This document shows positions 16,417 through 24,745 of a stretch of DNA of 35,430 nt, piece by piece. The translations under genes were made by a program, and so were the position numbers. The notes under the pieces are model-generated. The model ran no database searches. It was not told where the DNA came from and saw only the letters and a program-made list of their open reading frames with translations. Numbering within the stretch: the first letter of the stretch is position 1; each line of letters begins with the position of its first letter. The DNA comes from Actinomycetes bacterium (GTDB taxonomy: Bacteria > Actinomycetota > Actinomycetes > Mycobacteriales > Mycobacteriaceae), in contig JAEWRC010000048.1 in NCBI GenBank assembly GCA_023460175.1, forward strand, positions 1-35,430, read 5' to 3'.

Positions 16417-18221
16417 GCGCCGCATCCCCCACCCCCCAGATTCGGTACGAGCAACCCAGCGCGGGGGTGGCGCGCATAGTGCTGGCGCGCCCGGACAAGC
16501 GCAACGCGCAAGACCGCGCGATGTTGCACGAACTCGACGACGCCTATCTGCGCGCCGTCGGGGACGATTCCGTCCGGGTCATCATCCTGGCCGCCGACGG
16601 GCCCGACTTCTCGGCCGGCCACGACCTGCGGGTCGACACCGCCTACGACATGACCGGTGTCACCCCCCGCACCCTCACCGGCGGCTTCAACGCACCCGGC
16701 GCCGAGGGCTGGTACGCCACCGAGGCCGAACTCTTCCTGGGACTGTGCCTGCGCTGGCGCGACATCCCCCGGCCCACCATCGCGGCGGTGCACGGCCGAG
16801 TCATCGGCGGCGGCCTGGAGTTGATCTGGCCGTGCGACCTGATCGTCGCCGCCGACGACACCGTGTTCCACGACCCGATCAGCGCTTTCGGCTGTGCGGT
16901 CGCCGAGTACTTCGTGCACCCCTGGGAACTGGGGCACCGCCGCGCCAAGGAGATGTTGTTCACCGGCGAACCCATCGATGCGTTCGATGCCGAGGCACTC
17001 GGCATGGTCAACCGCGTCGTGCCCCGGGCGGACCTCGAATCCGAAACACTGGCGCTGGCCGAGCGGATCGCGGCGCGTCCGAGCTTCGGCATCCGGCTGG
17101 CCAAACGCGCGGTCAACAACGCATTGGATCTGCAAGGTCAGCGGGCTGCGGTGGAGTGGGCCTTCGACGCCCACCACCTTGCGCACTCGCACAATCGCGA
17201 GCTCTACGACAACCTCGTCGACCCCGCCGGCGCCGACCTGATCCGCGCCGAGGCGCGCAGCCGTCGCACCCGACCGCGGCCCGGCTACCTGAACAACCCC
17301 GTGCCCAGCGCCGAACCGAACAAGGAGGACCCCGTGGAACGCCAGTACACGACCATCGTCGAGGGCGGCGACTACTTCGAAGGCGCGCGCTGGCGCGACG
17401 GGCGGTGGTATGTCTCCGACGCCCTCAAGGGCGTGGTGTGCGCATTCGACGAAGCCGGACGGCGCGAGGATCTGATGCAGGTCGACGCCCTGTGCTCCGG
17501 ACTCGGATGGTTGCCCGACGGCACCTTGCTGGTGGTGTCCATGAAGGACCGGACACTGTTGGCGCGCGGCACCGACGGATCGGTGCGGCGCCACGCCGAC
17601 CTGTCCGCCCTCACACCGCACTGGATCAACGACATGTACGTTGACGCGCAGGGACGGGCATGGGTCGGCACCATCGGATTTGCCATCCACGAGGGTGAAA
17701 CTCCCCGCACCGGAGAGCTTTTCCGGGTCGACCCGGACGGAACGGTGACAGTCGCCGCCCGCGATCTGTGGTGCCCCAACGGTGTGGTGGTGACCGCCGA
17801 CGGCGCCACCCTGATCGTCGCGGAATCCTTTGCCGCCCGGCTGACCGCGTTCAACATCGGGGCCGACGGCACGCTGAGCGACCGGCGGGTACTGGCCCAG
17901 TTCGGTCCCGCACCGGACCTCGCCGGGCCGGCCGAGATGATCGCGGCCACCGAACTGGCGCCCGACGGGATGACCATCGACTCGCAGGACCACGTCTGGG
18001 TTGCCGACGCGAACCACCAACGCTGCGTGCGGGTCTCCCCCGCCGGCGAGATCGTCGACGAGGTGGCCCACCCCGACGGCGTCAACGTGTACACCTGCGC
18101 GCTGGGCGGGTCCGACGGTCGACAACTGCTGCTGGCGGCGGCCAACGGCTTCTTCGAAGCGATCCAGGGCGTGGGCGGAACCGCCGCCCTGCTCTCGACG
18201 CCCGTCGACGTCCCCGCCTGA
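16413..18221 (+). CDS. Crotonase (enoyl-CoA hydratase-like) reading in frame into SMP-30 lactonase
   Basis: One uninterrupted frame of 602 residues. Residues 1-290 are a crotonase-fold protein: SAGHDLR, GGGLEL with Glu136 and the block AEYFVHPWELGHRRAKEML. The second catalytic glutamate of true hydratases is Ile156 (HDPIS). A polar linker (about 290-307) leads directly into a complete SMP-30/gluconolactonase domain. No stop separates them, although a textbook Shine-Dalgarno and GTG lie at the junction. Three readings are possible: a true bifunctional fusion, a lost stop codon, or one long and one short product. The crotonase part fits beta-oxidation beside the dehydrogenase. The GTG at 16413 overlaps the dehydrogenase stop. 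Confidence 0.8.
   Translation: MSAASPTPQIRYEQPSAGVARIVLARPDKRNAQDRAMLHELDDAYLRAVGDDSVRVIILAADGPDFSAGHDLRVDTAYDMTGVTPRTLTGGFNAPGAEGWYATEAELFLGLCLRWRDIPRPTIAAVHGRVIGGGLELIWPCDLIVAADDTVFHDPISAFGCAVAEYFVHPWELGHRRAKEMLFTGEPIDAFDAEALGMVNRVVPRADLESETLALAERIAARPSFGIRLAKRAVNNALDLQGQRAAVEWAFDAHHLAHSHNRELYDNLVDPAGADLIRAEARSRRTRPRPGYLNNPVPSAEPNKEDPVERQYTTIVEGGDYFEGARWRDGRWYVSDALKGVVCAFDEAGRREDLMQVDALCSGLGWLPDGTLLVVSMKDRTLLARGTDGSVRRHADLSALTPHWINDMYVDAQGRAWVGTIGFAIHEGETPRTGELFRVDPDGTVTVAARDLWCPNGVVVTADGATLIVAESFAARLTAFNIGADGTLSDRRVLAQFGPAPDLAGPAEMIAATELAPDGMTIDSQDHVWVADANHQRCVRVSPAGEIVDEVAHPDGVNVYTCALGGSDGRQLLLAAANGFFEAIQGVGGTAALLSTPVDVPA
17334..18221 (+). CDS. SMP-30/gluconolactonase-like protein from internal start
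   Basis: Alternative or additional product of the same frame. AAGGAGG (17322-17328) sits five bases before GTG 17334, the best ribosome site in the locus, and gives a 295-residue protein of normal SMP-30 length. Metal ligands expected from human SMP-30 and gluconolactonases are present: Glu16 in FEGARW, Asn149 in WCPNGVV and Asp211 in APDGMTID. Such six-bladed propellers hydrolyse lactones and some esters using a divalent metal. In this locus it could open a lactone formed during ring degradation, which is inference. Confidence 0.65.
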   Translation: MERQYTTIVEGGDYFEGARWRDGRWYVSDALKGVVCAFDEAGRREDLMQVDALCSGLGWLPDGTLLVVSMKDRTLLARGTDGSVRRHADLSALTPHWINDMYVDAQGRAWVGTIGFAIHEGETPRTGELFRVDPDGTVTVAARDLWCPNGVVVTADGATLIVAESFAARLTAFNIGADGTLSDRRVLAQFGPAPDLAGPAEMIAATELAPDGMTIDSQDHVWVADANHQRCVRVSPAGEIVDEVAHPDGVNVYTCALGGSDGRQLLLAAANGFFEAIQGVGGTAALLSTPVDVPA

Positions 18222-18244
18222 CCCTGAAACCGACAGGATTGATG

Positions 18245-19054
18245 ATGAGTAACCCCCAAAACCCCGTTCACAGCGGTGATTCCGAAGTCCACTACGAAGT
18301 TCGGGACGAGGCCGCATGGATCACGCTCAACCGGCCCGCCGCCCGCAACGCCCTTTCACTCGAACTTCTCGATGGTGTCGGCGTGGCCCTGGACGCCGCG
18401 GCCCAGGATCCGGCCGTGCGGGCCGTGGTCATCAGCGCAACCGGCACCGCCTTCTGCGCCGGCGCGGATCTCAAACGCGTGGGGGCGATGGACGATCACA
18501 GCGCTGTGGTCGAATTCCTGAAGGCCGCCGCCGCGTTGTTCGATCGAATCACCGAGCACCCACAACCGGTGATCGCCGCGGTGCAGGGTATCGCCGTGGC
18601 CGGGGGTTTGGAACTCGTCCTCGCCTGCGATCTCGTCATTGCCACCACCGAGGCGGTGTTCAGCGACGGCCACGCCCGCTACGGGCTGTTCCCGGCCGCC
18701 GGGGGCGCCACCCGACTGCCGCGCAAGATCGGGCCCAACCGGGCCAAGCAACTGCTGTTCACCGCCGAAAGCTGGACGGCGCAACGGATGTACGAGGCGG
18801 GCCTGGTGACCGAGGTGGTACCCGCCGACCAACTGGTCGCCGCGGTATCCGCGCTCGTCGAACGCATTGCGCGGCACAGCCCGCTGGGCATCACCGGGAT
18901 GAAGCGCCTGGTCGACGACGGCTCGGACCAGAGCTTGCCGGCCGCGCTGGCGGCCGAACTCGCGGCGTGTACGGAGTACGCGCGCAGTGCCGACTTCGCC
19001 GAGGGCCTGAAGGCCTTCGGCGAACGGCGCGAACCGAAGTTCGTCGGGGCGTAG
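18245..19054 (+). CDS. Enoyl-CoA hydratase/isomerase family protein, left arm
   Basis: Crotonase-fold enzyme of 269 residues. It has the oxyanion-hole segments AFCAGADLK and AVAGGLELVLACD; Glu123 matches the first catalytic glutamate of hydratases. The second is replaced by His143 in SDGHARYGLFPAAGG, the same pattern as the right-arm crotonase at 33251. The C-terminal helices (SADFAEGLKAFGERREPKF) are typical. Either ATG at 18242 or 18245 could start it; 18245 gives six bases from AGGA. It is separated by 20 bases from the SMP-30 stop and by two bases from the next SDR gene, consistent with one transcript. Confidence 0.93.
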   Translation: MSNPQNPVHSGDSEVHYEVRDEAAWITLNRPAARNALSLELLDGVGVALDAAAQDPAVRAVVISATGTAFCAGADLKRVGAMDDHSAVVEFLKAAAALFDRITEHPQPVIAAVQGIAVAGGLELVLACDLVIATTEAVFSDGHARYGLFPAAGGATRLPRKIGPNRAKQLLFTAESWTAQRMYEAGLVTEVVPADQLVAAVSALVERIARHSPLGITGMKRLVDDGSDQSLPAALAAELAACTEYARSADFAEGLKAFGERREPKFVGA

Positions 19055-19056
19055 CC

Positions 19057-19818
19057 ATGCGAATCGAGAACAAGGTGGCCGTGGTGGTCGGCGGCGGGTC
19101 GGGACTGGGCCGCGCGGTGTGCGCCGAGTTCGCGGCCGCCGGTGGACGGGTGGCCGTCATCGACCGCGACGAGGACGCGGCGCGCCAGGTGGCGGCGAGT
19201 CTGCCCGATGCGCTGGCCGTACCGGCCGATATCACCTGCGCGGCCGCGATGGAGCAAGCAATCGATGCGGTCCTGGATGCCTTCGGCGCCTTGCACTTCG
19301 ACATCAACACCGCCGGGGTGGTCTCCGCCGCGAAGTTGGTGTCGCGGGGGCGGCCGGCCGAACTGGACGCATTCGAGCGGACCGTCGGGGTCAACCTGGT
19401 CGGAACGTTCAACGCCATGCGGGTCAGCGCGGCGGCCATGCTCCGCAACGAACCCGAGGACGGCGAACGGGGCGTCATCGTCAACACCGCCTCCGGCGCG
19501 GCGTACGACGGGCAGAGCGGGCAGGCGGCCTACAGCGCGAGCAAGGCGGGCATCATCGGGCTCACCTTGCCGGTGGCGCGCGACCTGGCCGGGAGCGGGA
19601 TCCGGGTCAATGCCATCGCCCCCGGCCTGTTCGACACCCCGATGTCGGCCGGACTCCCGGACCCCGTCCGGGCCGGACTGATCGAGTCGGTGCTCGAACC
19701 CAAGCGCCTGGGCCGTCCGGACGAATTCGCCCGGCTGGCGCGGCACCTGGTGGAGAACGAATACCTCAACGGCGAATGCATTCGCCTCGACGCGGCGACC
19801 CGCCTACTTCCCCGATGA
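19057..19818 (+). CDS. HSD10-like short-chain dehydrogenase, left arm 2
   Basis: A 253-residue SDR resembling 3-hydroxyacyl-CoA dehydrogenase type 2 (HSD10), which oxidises 3-hydroxyacyl-CoA and steroid alcohols. It has the GGGSGLG nucleotide loop (about 12-18), NTAG, catalytic serine in NTASGAAYDGQ and Tyr159/Lys163 in YSASK. The block SGAA(Y/W)DG and the insert RNEPEDGERGV are shared with the right-arm SDR at 34049, so the two are paralogues. It is the last enzyme gene before the TetR gene, with a two-base gap after the crotonase. Confidence 0.93.
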   Translation: MRIENKVAVVVGGGSGLGRAVCAEFAAAGGRVAVIDRDEDAARQVAASLPDALAVPADITCAAAMEQAIDAVLDAFGALHFDINTAGVVSAAKLVSRGRPAELDAFERTVGVNLVGTFNAMRVSAAAMLRNEPEDGERGVIVNTASGAAYDGQSGQAAYSASKAGIIGLTLPVARDLAGSGIRVNAIAPGLFDTPMSAGLPDPVRAGLIESVLEPKRLGRPDEFARLARHLVENEYLNGECIRLDAATRLLPR

Positions 19819-19840
19819 GCGGCCCGCCCAGTACAGTTAT

Positions 19841-19857
19841 CTTTACTAGCGAGAATG
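19841..19857. promoter_or_regulatory. Predicted TetR-type operator, degenerate site 3
   Basis: CTTTACTAGCGAGAATG. The left nine bases are identical to the site before the Mce operon (31596); the right half is degenerate. A -10-like TACAGT (19832-19837) precedes it. It lies 34 bases before the TetR start at 19891 and suggests weak autoregulation. Confidence 0.45.
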
Positions 19858-19890
19858 GAATGCGCGCTGGCGCAGCGGGAGGGAGTCCGG

Positions 19891-20472
19891 ATGGCACGCC
19901 GACGCGTCACCACCGTGCAGGAACTGGTGGACGCCGCGGCGCGGGTGTTCCAGCGGGTCGGTTACGTCGACGCGACGATCGCCGACATCGCCGCCGAGGC
20001 CGGGGTCAGCAAGCCGACGGTCTACCAGTACGTCGACTCGAAGCGCTGGCTGCTGGAAACCATCGTCGAGCAGGTGATCTATCCGCTCCGGCACAACATC
20101 GATCAGATTCTCACCAACGATGATCCGCCCCGGGACAAGCTCGTCGCCTTCATCCGCGTCCACGTCGAGTCGGCGATCACCTATCGGACGTACTACGCGG
20201 TTCTCACCGCCGATCAGCATCAGCTTTCGCCGCAGGCGCTCCGCAATTACCGTTCCTGGGCCCGCGACGTCAACCATGCCACCGAGAAGTTGCTGCACGA
20301 GTGCGTCGAAGCCGGCGTCATCCGAGACGATCTCGACATCGGCATCTCAGCGCACCTGCTCAACGGGATGTTGTTGTCCATCGCTCGCTGGTTCCACACC
20401 ACTGGCCGCGTCCCTGCCGAGCAACTCGTGGATCAGGTGCTGGGGATGCTCAGCGGCTACATCCTCGACTGA
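19891..20472 (+). CDS. TetR-family transcriptional regulator
   Basis: A 193-residue regulator. An N-terminal helix-turn-helix (about 10-55: TIADIAAEAGVSKPTVYQYV) is followed by an all-helical ligand domain. GGGAGGGAG five bases before ATG 19891 fixes the start; an ATG at 19855 is open in the same frame but lacks a site. It sits between the left-arm oxidation operon and the acyl-CoA synthetase gene. Family relatives in lipid loci (KstR, KstR2, FadR types) respond to acyl-CoA thioesters. I infer that it is the repressor for the repeated operator in this window; DNA binding has not been shown. Confidence 0.93.
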   Translation: MARRRVTTVQELVDAAARVFQRVGYVDATIADIAAEAGVSKPTVYQYVDSKRWLLETIVEQVIYPLRHNIDQILTNDDPPRDKLVAFIRVHVESAITYRTYYAVLTADQHQLSPQALRNYRSWARDVNHATEKLLHECVEAGVIRDDLDIGISAHLLNGMLLSIARWFHTTGRVPAEQLVDQVLGMLSGYILD

Positions 20473-20490
20473 GTCATCCTCGACTGAGCC
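20461..20490 (+). repeat. 15-bp tandem duplication over the TetR stop codon
   Basis: ATCCTCGACTGAGTC (20461-20475) is followed directly by ATCCTCGACTGAGCC (20476-20490), 14 of 15 identical. The repeat copies the last codons and TGA stop of the TetR gene in frame, giving a back-up stop 18 bases downstream. Confidence 0.8.
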
Positions 20491-20525
20491 GCGCCCCCTG
20501 CCACATCGTGTGACGCCGGCACAAT

Positions 20526-20542
20526 CTAACCGGCGAGTAATG
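20526..20542. promoter_or_regulatory. Predicted TetR-type operator, weak site 4
   Basis: CTAACCGGCGAGTAATG. The core TAAC-N6-GTAA (20527-20540) keeps the spacing of sites 1, 2 and 5, and GGCGAG resembles site 3. It lies 60 bases before the acyl-CoA synthetase start. No convincing -35/-10 pair is visible. Confidence 0.35.
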
Positions 20543-20601
20543 CTTGGGTGTGCCGTCGCGCCGCCCGCGTCTGTGAATCCATCGAAGTCAGGAGACTCGT
20601 C

Positions 20602-22149
20602 GTGACCAATCCCGCCGAGGTACTGCGCCGAAATGCTGCGACCGCCGGCCCCAAGGCCGCCCTGCGATTCGAAGGGAGAACGCAGACCCACGGCGAACTG
20701 TACGACCGCGCAAAGCGACTCGCCAATGCGTTGCGCTCCCAGGGCGTCACCGCGGGCGACCGGGTTGCCGTTGCGGCGGACAACTGCTTCGAGACGCTGG
20801 AGATATTGGCCGGGCTGACGCTGGGCGGCTACGTGCGCTGCCCGTTGTACACCCATGACGGCCCGGAGCGGCATCGCTATCTCATCGATCTCACCGAGCC
20901 CGCCGCGATCATCCTGCAGGACAAATACTTCCACGCCCTGGCTCCGGTCCTCGCGGACTGTGCGTTCATCCGCACCGTGGTGGTTCTCGGCTCCGATGTG
21001 GTGCCGCCGGCCCACGACTACGAGGACCTGCTGGGCGGCGGCGCCGCCGAACTGGACTTTGAACCCGCCCCGGAGGACCCGCACCAGATCCGGTTCTCCG
21101 CGGGCACCACCGGTCTGCCCAAGGGCGTCCTGCACACCCTGGGCGCTTGGATGGCCGCCGGCGACGAGGTCCTGGCCGACGTGTCGCCGCCGCTGAGCCC
21201 CGACGACTGCTACCTCGCGGCCAGCCCGCTGACGCACGCCGCGAGCGTGCCGGTGTGGCCGACGCTCGCGGCCGGCGGCACCATCGTCGTCATGCCGGCC
21301 TTCGACGCCGGAAAGTTCTTGGAACTGGTGGAACAGGAACGCGTCACGCTCACGCTGCTGGTCGCCACCATGGTGCAGATGATCACCACCCACCCCGACG
21401 CCGCGACGCGGGACCTGTCGAGTCTGCGCGCGATCCTCTATGGCGCATCGCCGATACCGGAAACGACCCTGGTCGCCGCGCTGAAGCTCTGGGGCAACGT
21501 GATGTATCAGAGTTACGGCCAGAGCGAAGCCATTCCGGTGGCGGCGCTGCTGCCCGAGCACCATGTCGTGGAGGGCACCCCCGAACAGCGCCGGCGCCTG
21601 CGGTCGGCAGGAAAGGCGACGCCGAACTCCGGCATCCGGATCGTCGACGAGAATGACAACGTGCTTGCGCCGGGCGAAGTCGGCGAGATCGTCGTCAAAT
21701 CCCCCGGCCGGATGCAGGAGATCTGGCGCGCACCGGAGGTCACCGCGCAGCGGCTGACCGCCGACGGGTGGGTCCGGACCCGCGACATGGGTTGGCTGGA
21801 CCACGACGGGTTCCTGTACCTGGCCGACCGCAAGGAGGACATGATCATCTCCGGCGGTTACAACATCTGGCCGGCCGAACTGGAGAACGCTCTGGCCGAA
21901 CACCCCGCCGTCCGCGAGGCCGCGGTGGTCGGCATCCCGCACGAGAAGTGGGTCGAAACCCCGCATGCCGATGTGGTGCTCGAAGAGGGCTGCGCCGGAA
22001 CGGTTTCGGCGCAGGAGCTGATCGAGTGGACGCGGGAGCGGCTGGGGTCGGTGAAGAAGATCACCAGCGTCGAGTTCGTCGACACGCTGCCCAAGACACC
22101 GATCGGCAAGGTCCTGCGCCGCGAGATCCGCGACCGTTACCGCTCGTGA
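20602..22149 (+). CDS. AMP-dependent acyl-CoA synthetase, left arm
   Basis: Adenylate-forming enzyme of 515 residues that activates a carboxylic acid to its CoA ester. Motifs: phosphate loop SAGTTGLPKG (from residue 166), YGQSE, TRDMGWLDHDGFLYLADRKED with the hinge, and Lys503 in PKTPIGKVLRREI, the adenylation lysine. The GTG at 20602 has AGGAGA upstream (spacing about seven). The closest character is of FadD/cyclohexanecarboxylate-CoA ligase type, which accepts bulky acids, but specificity cannot be read from sequence. It is transcribed after the TetR gene, possibly from its own promoter near operator site 4, and is convergent with the Mce operon. Confidence 0.94.
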   Translation: MTNPAEVLRRNAATAGPKAALRFEGRTQTHGELYDRAKRLANALRSQGVTAGDRVAVAADNCFETLEILAGLTLGGYVRCPLYTHDGPERHRYLIDLTEPAAIILQDKYFHALAPVLADCAFIRTVVVLGSDVVPPAHDYEDLLGGGAAELDFEPAPEDPHQIRFSAGTTGLPKGVLHTLGAWMAAGDEVLADVSPPLSPDDCYLAASPLTHAASVPVWPTLAAGGTIVVMPAFDAGKFLELVEQERVTLTLLVATMVQMITTHPDAATRDLSSLRAILYGASPIPETTLVAALKLWGNVMYQSYGQSEAIPVAALLPEHHVVEGTPEQRRRLRSAGKATPNSGIRIVDENDNVLAPGEVGEIVVKSPGRMQEIWRAPEVTAQRLTADGWVRTRDMGWLDHDGFLYLADRKEDMIISGGYNIWPAELENALAEHPAVREAAVVGIPHEKWVETPHADVVLEEGCAGTVSAQELIEWTRERLGSVKKITSVEFVDTLPKTPIGKVLRREIRDRYRS

Positions 22150-22150
22150 T

Positions 22151-22193
22151 CTCGGTGCGCTGGGTTGCGCCTGCCGCACCCCAGCGCACCGAG
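22151..22193. terminator. Bidirectional hairpin between synthetase and Mce operon
   Basis: A perfect 14-bp inverted repeat: CTCGGTGCGCTGGG (22151-22164), a 15-base loop, and its complement (22180-22193). It fills the 45-base gap between two convergent stops. There is no T-tract on either side, as is common for mycobacterial hairpins. Confidence 0.75.
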
Positions 22194-22194
22194 G

Positions 22195-23613
22195 TCACGG
22201 GGTCAGCATGCTCTGCCAGGTCCGCTTGCCCTCGGGGGCCGGCGCCAGATTCGACTGGGTGAAGGTCTGCCCGTCGGGACCGACGTAGGTCCCGGTCGCC
22301 GGGTCGTACTCGGCGAACGCGATGGGCGGCACCGGATCCGGCGTCAACTGCGGGATGTCCTGCCCGGACAAGGTCGCGTTGGGGTCGCCCTTCCAGTTGA
22401 ACCCGTTGTTGAGGGGCACGTACTCTTCGTCGCTCTCGCACATCTGCCACGTCGGCGCCCGCTTGCCCGGACGTGTCACACACGGTGTGTTGCGTGCGCC
22501 GCGGACGTTGAACGGTGAATCCTGCGGTGTCCGGCAGTACAGGTCTCCGGCGGGACGGTCCGGGTAGTCCTGCAGCGAAGCCACGCGCTGCTGGCGGACC
22601 GGCAGGAATCCGGTGGTACACGGCGGCGGGAGGTTCACGTTGAGGTTGAAGCTCAGGTAGGCACCGGCGTAATCCTGTTTGGTGTTGCGGTTGGCCACGC
22701 CGATCGCCTGCATGGCGGCCGCGCCCTGCGGCAGCAGCACCAACAGTTGTTCGATGTTGTCGCGGTAGGTGACCGCGACCTCGCCGACACTGACCAGGTT
22801 GGCCAGCACGACGGGCAACGCGGGTGCCACCCGGTCGAAAAGCTCACGCGTCTCGGCCAGCGCCGGACCGCCGTGCTCGAGCACCCCGCGCACCTCGGCG
22901 TCGGTGTCGCGAATCTGGTCGGTGACGGTGGCGAGGTTGGCCGCCCAAGTCCGGACCGCGTCGGAGGTCTCGGTCTGGGTGTTGAGGACCGGGGCGGCGT
23001 TGTCCAGCAACGCAGTCCAGGCGTCCAGGTTCTGCTCGGCCTCCAAGGCGACCGCGACCGAACCCCGGACCAGTCGCGAGATCTCCGGTCCCAGACCACC
23101 CACCGCGAGGTACGCCTCGTCGACGAGGGTCTTCAGATTGTCCTGCGGCACGGCGCCCAGTCCCGCGTTCGTGGCATCGAGCAGATCGTTGATATCGGGT
23201 GGAACCGACGTGCGCTCAACGGCGATCACGTCGCCGTCTTCGAGGTCGGGGCCGTCGCCGCCGCGGGGCAACAGCGTGATGAACTGCTCGCCCACGGCGG
23301 TCTGGCTGTGCACCTGGGCGTCGAGGTCAGCCGGGATCTTGGTGTGCGAGTTCAGCTTCAGCTGCGCTCGCACGCCCCCGCCGCGCATCAGGTCCACCGA
23401 GGTGACCTGCCCGACGGCGGTGCCGCGGTAGGTCACGTTCGCGCGTTCGTAAAGGCCGGCGGCCTCGGGCAACTCGACGGTGACACGGTAGGTGCCGATG
23501 CCGAACAGCAGGCTCGGCAACTTGATGTAGACCAGCATCAGCGACACGAAGGCCAGCGTCGACACCGCGCCCACGACGGCCAGTTGGGTCCAAATCCGTT
23601 TACTCATGCGCAT
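22195..23613 (-). CDS. Mce family protein MceF
   Basis: Last subunit of the six-protein Mce substrate-binding assembly, which spans the periplasm and feeds lipids to the YrbE permease. The 472-residue product has one N-terminal membrane helix (about 8-32), then the MCE/MlaD domain (YRVTVELPEAAGLYERANVTYRG to about 115) and a long helical coiled region. The cysteine-containing tail (PPPCTTGFLPVRQQR, CRTPQDSPFNVRG, WQMCESD) is typical of MceF. The ATG at 23613 is one base past the MceE stop; a second ATG at 23607 is possible. The operon ends here at the hairpin. Confidence 0.95.
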   Translation of the reverse strand: MRMSKRIWTQLAVVGAVSTLAFVSLMLVYIKLPSLLFGIGTYRVTVELPEAAGLYERANVTYRGTAVGQVTSVDLMRGGGVRAQLKLNSHTKIPADLDAQVHSQTAVGEQFITLLPRGGDGPDLEDGDVIAVERTSVPPDINDLLDATNAGLGAVPQDNLKTLVDEAYLAVGGLGPEISRLVRGSVAVALEAEQNLDAWTALLDNAAPVLNTQTETSDAVRTWAANLATVTDQIRDTDAEVRGVLEHGGPALAETRELFDRVAPALPVVLANLVSVGEVAVTYRDNIEQLLVLLPQGAAAMQAIGVANRNTKQDYAGAYLSFNLNVNLPPPCTTGFLPVRQQRVASLQDYPDRPAGDLYCRTPQDSPFNVRGARNTPCVTRPGKRAPTWQMCESDEEYVPLNNGFNWKGDPNATLSGQDIPQLTPDPVPPIAFAEYDPATGTYVGPDGQTFTQSNLAPAPEGKRTWQSMLTP

Positions 23614-23614
23614 G

Positions 23615-24745
23615 TCAGCGGCCCTGGTCCATTCGGTAGGGGACGATCAGCGGGTTGCCGGCCGTGTAGGGGCTCGGGAGTTGTCCGATGGTGCGGCCCC
23701 ATTGCAGCTCCAGCAGCGTCAGGTCGCCCTCGAAGCGGGTGCCGGTGAAGAACGAGGAGTCCAGCCGGCTCAGCGTCAGGTCGATCACCGCGCTGAGGTT
23801 GGAGTAGTCGCCGCGCTGCCACTTGGTGATGGTCTCCTTGGGCCAGGGGAAGGTCGCGTAGAAGCTCAGGGAGCGGGTCAGCGACGGTCCCGCATCGGCC
23901 AGCGATTTCAGCACGGGTCCGAGATCCTGGAGTTCCTTGACCAGATTCTCCTTGGTCAGATCGGCGGAGTCCCCGGCCAATTCGCTGAACCGGCCCACCT
24001 GATGCAGCGCGTCGGTGAGGGAATCACGCTGGTCCTGGAGAACCGTCAGGGCCTCGGGCAGGGTGCGCAGCGCGGTGTCGACGACGGGTCGTTGCGCCGC
24101 CACCTGGCCGACCAGCGCGTTGAGGCTGTCGACCGCGCCGATGATCTCCTCGGTCTGGTTCTCGCCATGCTCGATGAACAGGTCGACCTGCTCGATCAGG
24201 CTGCGCAGATCGTCCTCCCGACCGGCGAAGGCCGTGCTCAACGCCTGCGTGATGTCCTGGATGTTGCCGATGCCGCCTTGGTTGAGCAGCAACGAGACCG
24301 CGGCCAGCGCCTGCTCGGTCGAGGGGTAGCGGCTACCCGAGGCCAGCGGGATCAAGTCCCCGTCCTGCAGTCGCCCCGTCGCAGGTACTTCGGCGGGCGG
24401 TGCGAGTTCGACGTGCAGCGACCCCAGCAGGCTGGTCTGACCGACGGTCGCGGTGGCGTTCGCCGGCAACTCGACGTCGCCGTCGAGGCGCATCGTCACC
24501 AGGGCGTGCCAGTCCTGCAACTCGATCTTGGTGACGTTGCCGACGGTGACGTCGCCGACCCGCACCCGGGAGTTGCGCTCGATGTTGTCGACGTCGGGAA
24601 GTTGCGCCTGCACGGTGTAGGCGCCGGGCCCGCCGCCTGCGGTGCCCGGCAACGGCAACGTGTTGGCGCCCTGCCACTCCGAGCAACCGGATACCGCCAG
24701 TGCGGTGGCGAGCGCCAGCGCGGTCGTGGCCACCGTTGCCCTCAT
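23615..24745 (-). CDS. Mce family lipoprotein MceE (LprK type)
   Basis: The lipoprotein subunit expected at position E of Mce operons. The 376-residue product begins with a signal peptide ending in the lipobox AVSGC (Cys21 lipidated). The MCE domain follows (YTVQAQLPDVDNIERNSRVRVGDV, about 47-120), then the helical region and a C-terminus containing LLELQWGRTIGQLP. The ATG at 24745 overlaps the MceD stop (ATGA), indicating coupled translation. The frame extends upstream to 24817, but that would bury the signal peptide. Confidence 0.95.
   Translation of the reverse strand: MRATVATTALALATALAVSGCSEWQGANTLPLPGTAGGGPGAYTVQAQLPDVDNIERNSRVRVGDVTVGNVTKIELQDWHALVTMRLDGDVELPANATATVGQTSLLGSLHVELAPPAEVPATGRLQDGDLIPLASGSRYPSTEQALAAVSLLLNQGGIGNIQDITQALSTAFAGREDDLRSLIEQVDLFIEHGENQTEEIIGAVDSLNALVGQVAAQRPVVDTALRTLPEALTVLQDQRDSLTDALHQVGRFSELAGDSADLTKENLVKELQDLGPVLKSLADAGPSLTRSLSFYATFPWPKETITKWQRGDYSNLSAVIDLTLSRLDSSFFTGTRFEGDLTLLELQWGRTIGQLPSPYTAGNPLIVPYRMDQGR

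Noticed and set aside
16359..18317. 652-codon minus-strand frame opposite the crotonase-SMP-30 gene
   Set aside because: Shadow of a strongly supported plus-strand gene; no conserved motif.
20347..22179. 610-codon minus-strand frame opposite the acyl-CoA synthetase
   Set aside because: Shadow frame; the synthetase motifs on the plus strand are unambiguous.
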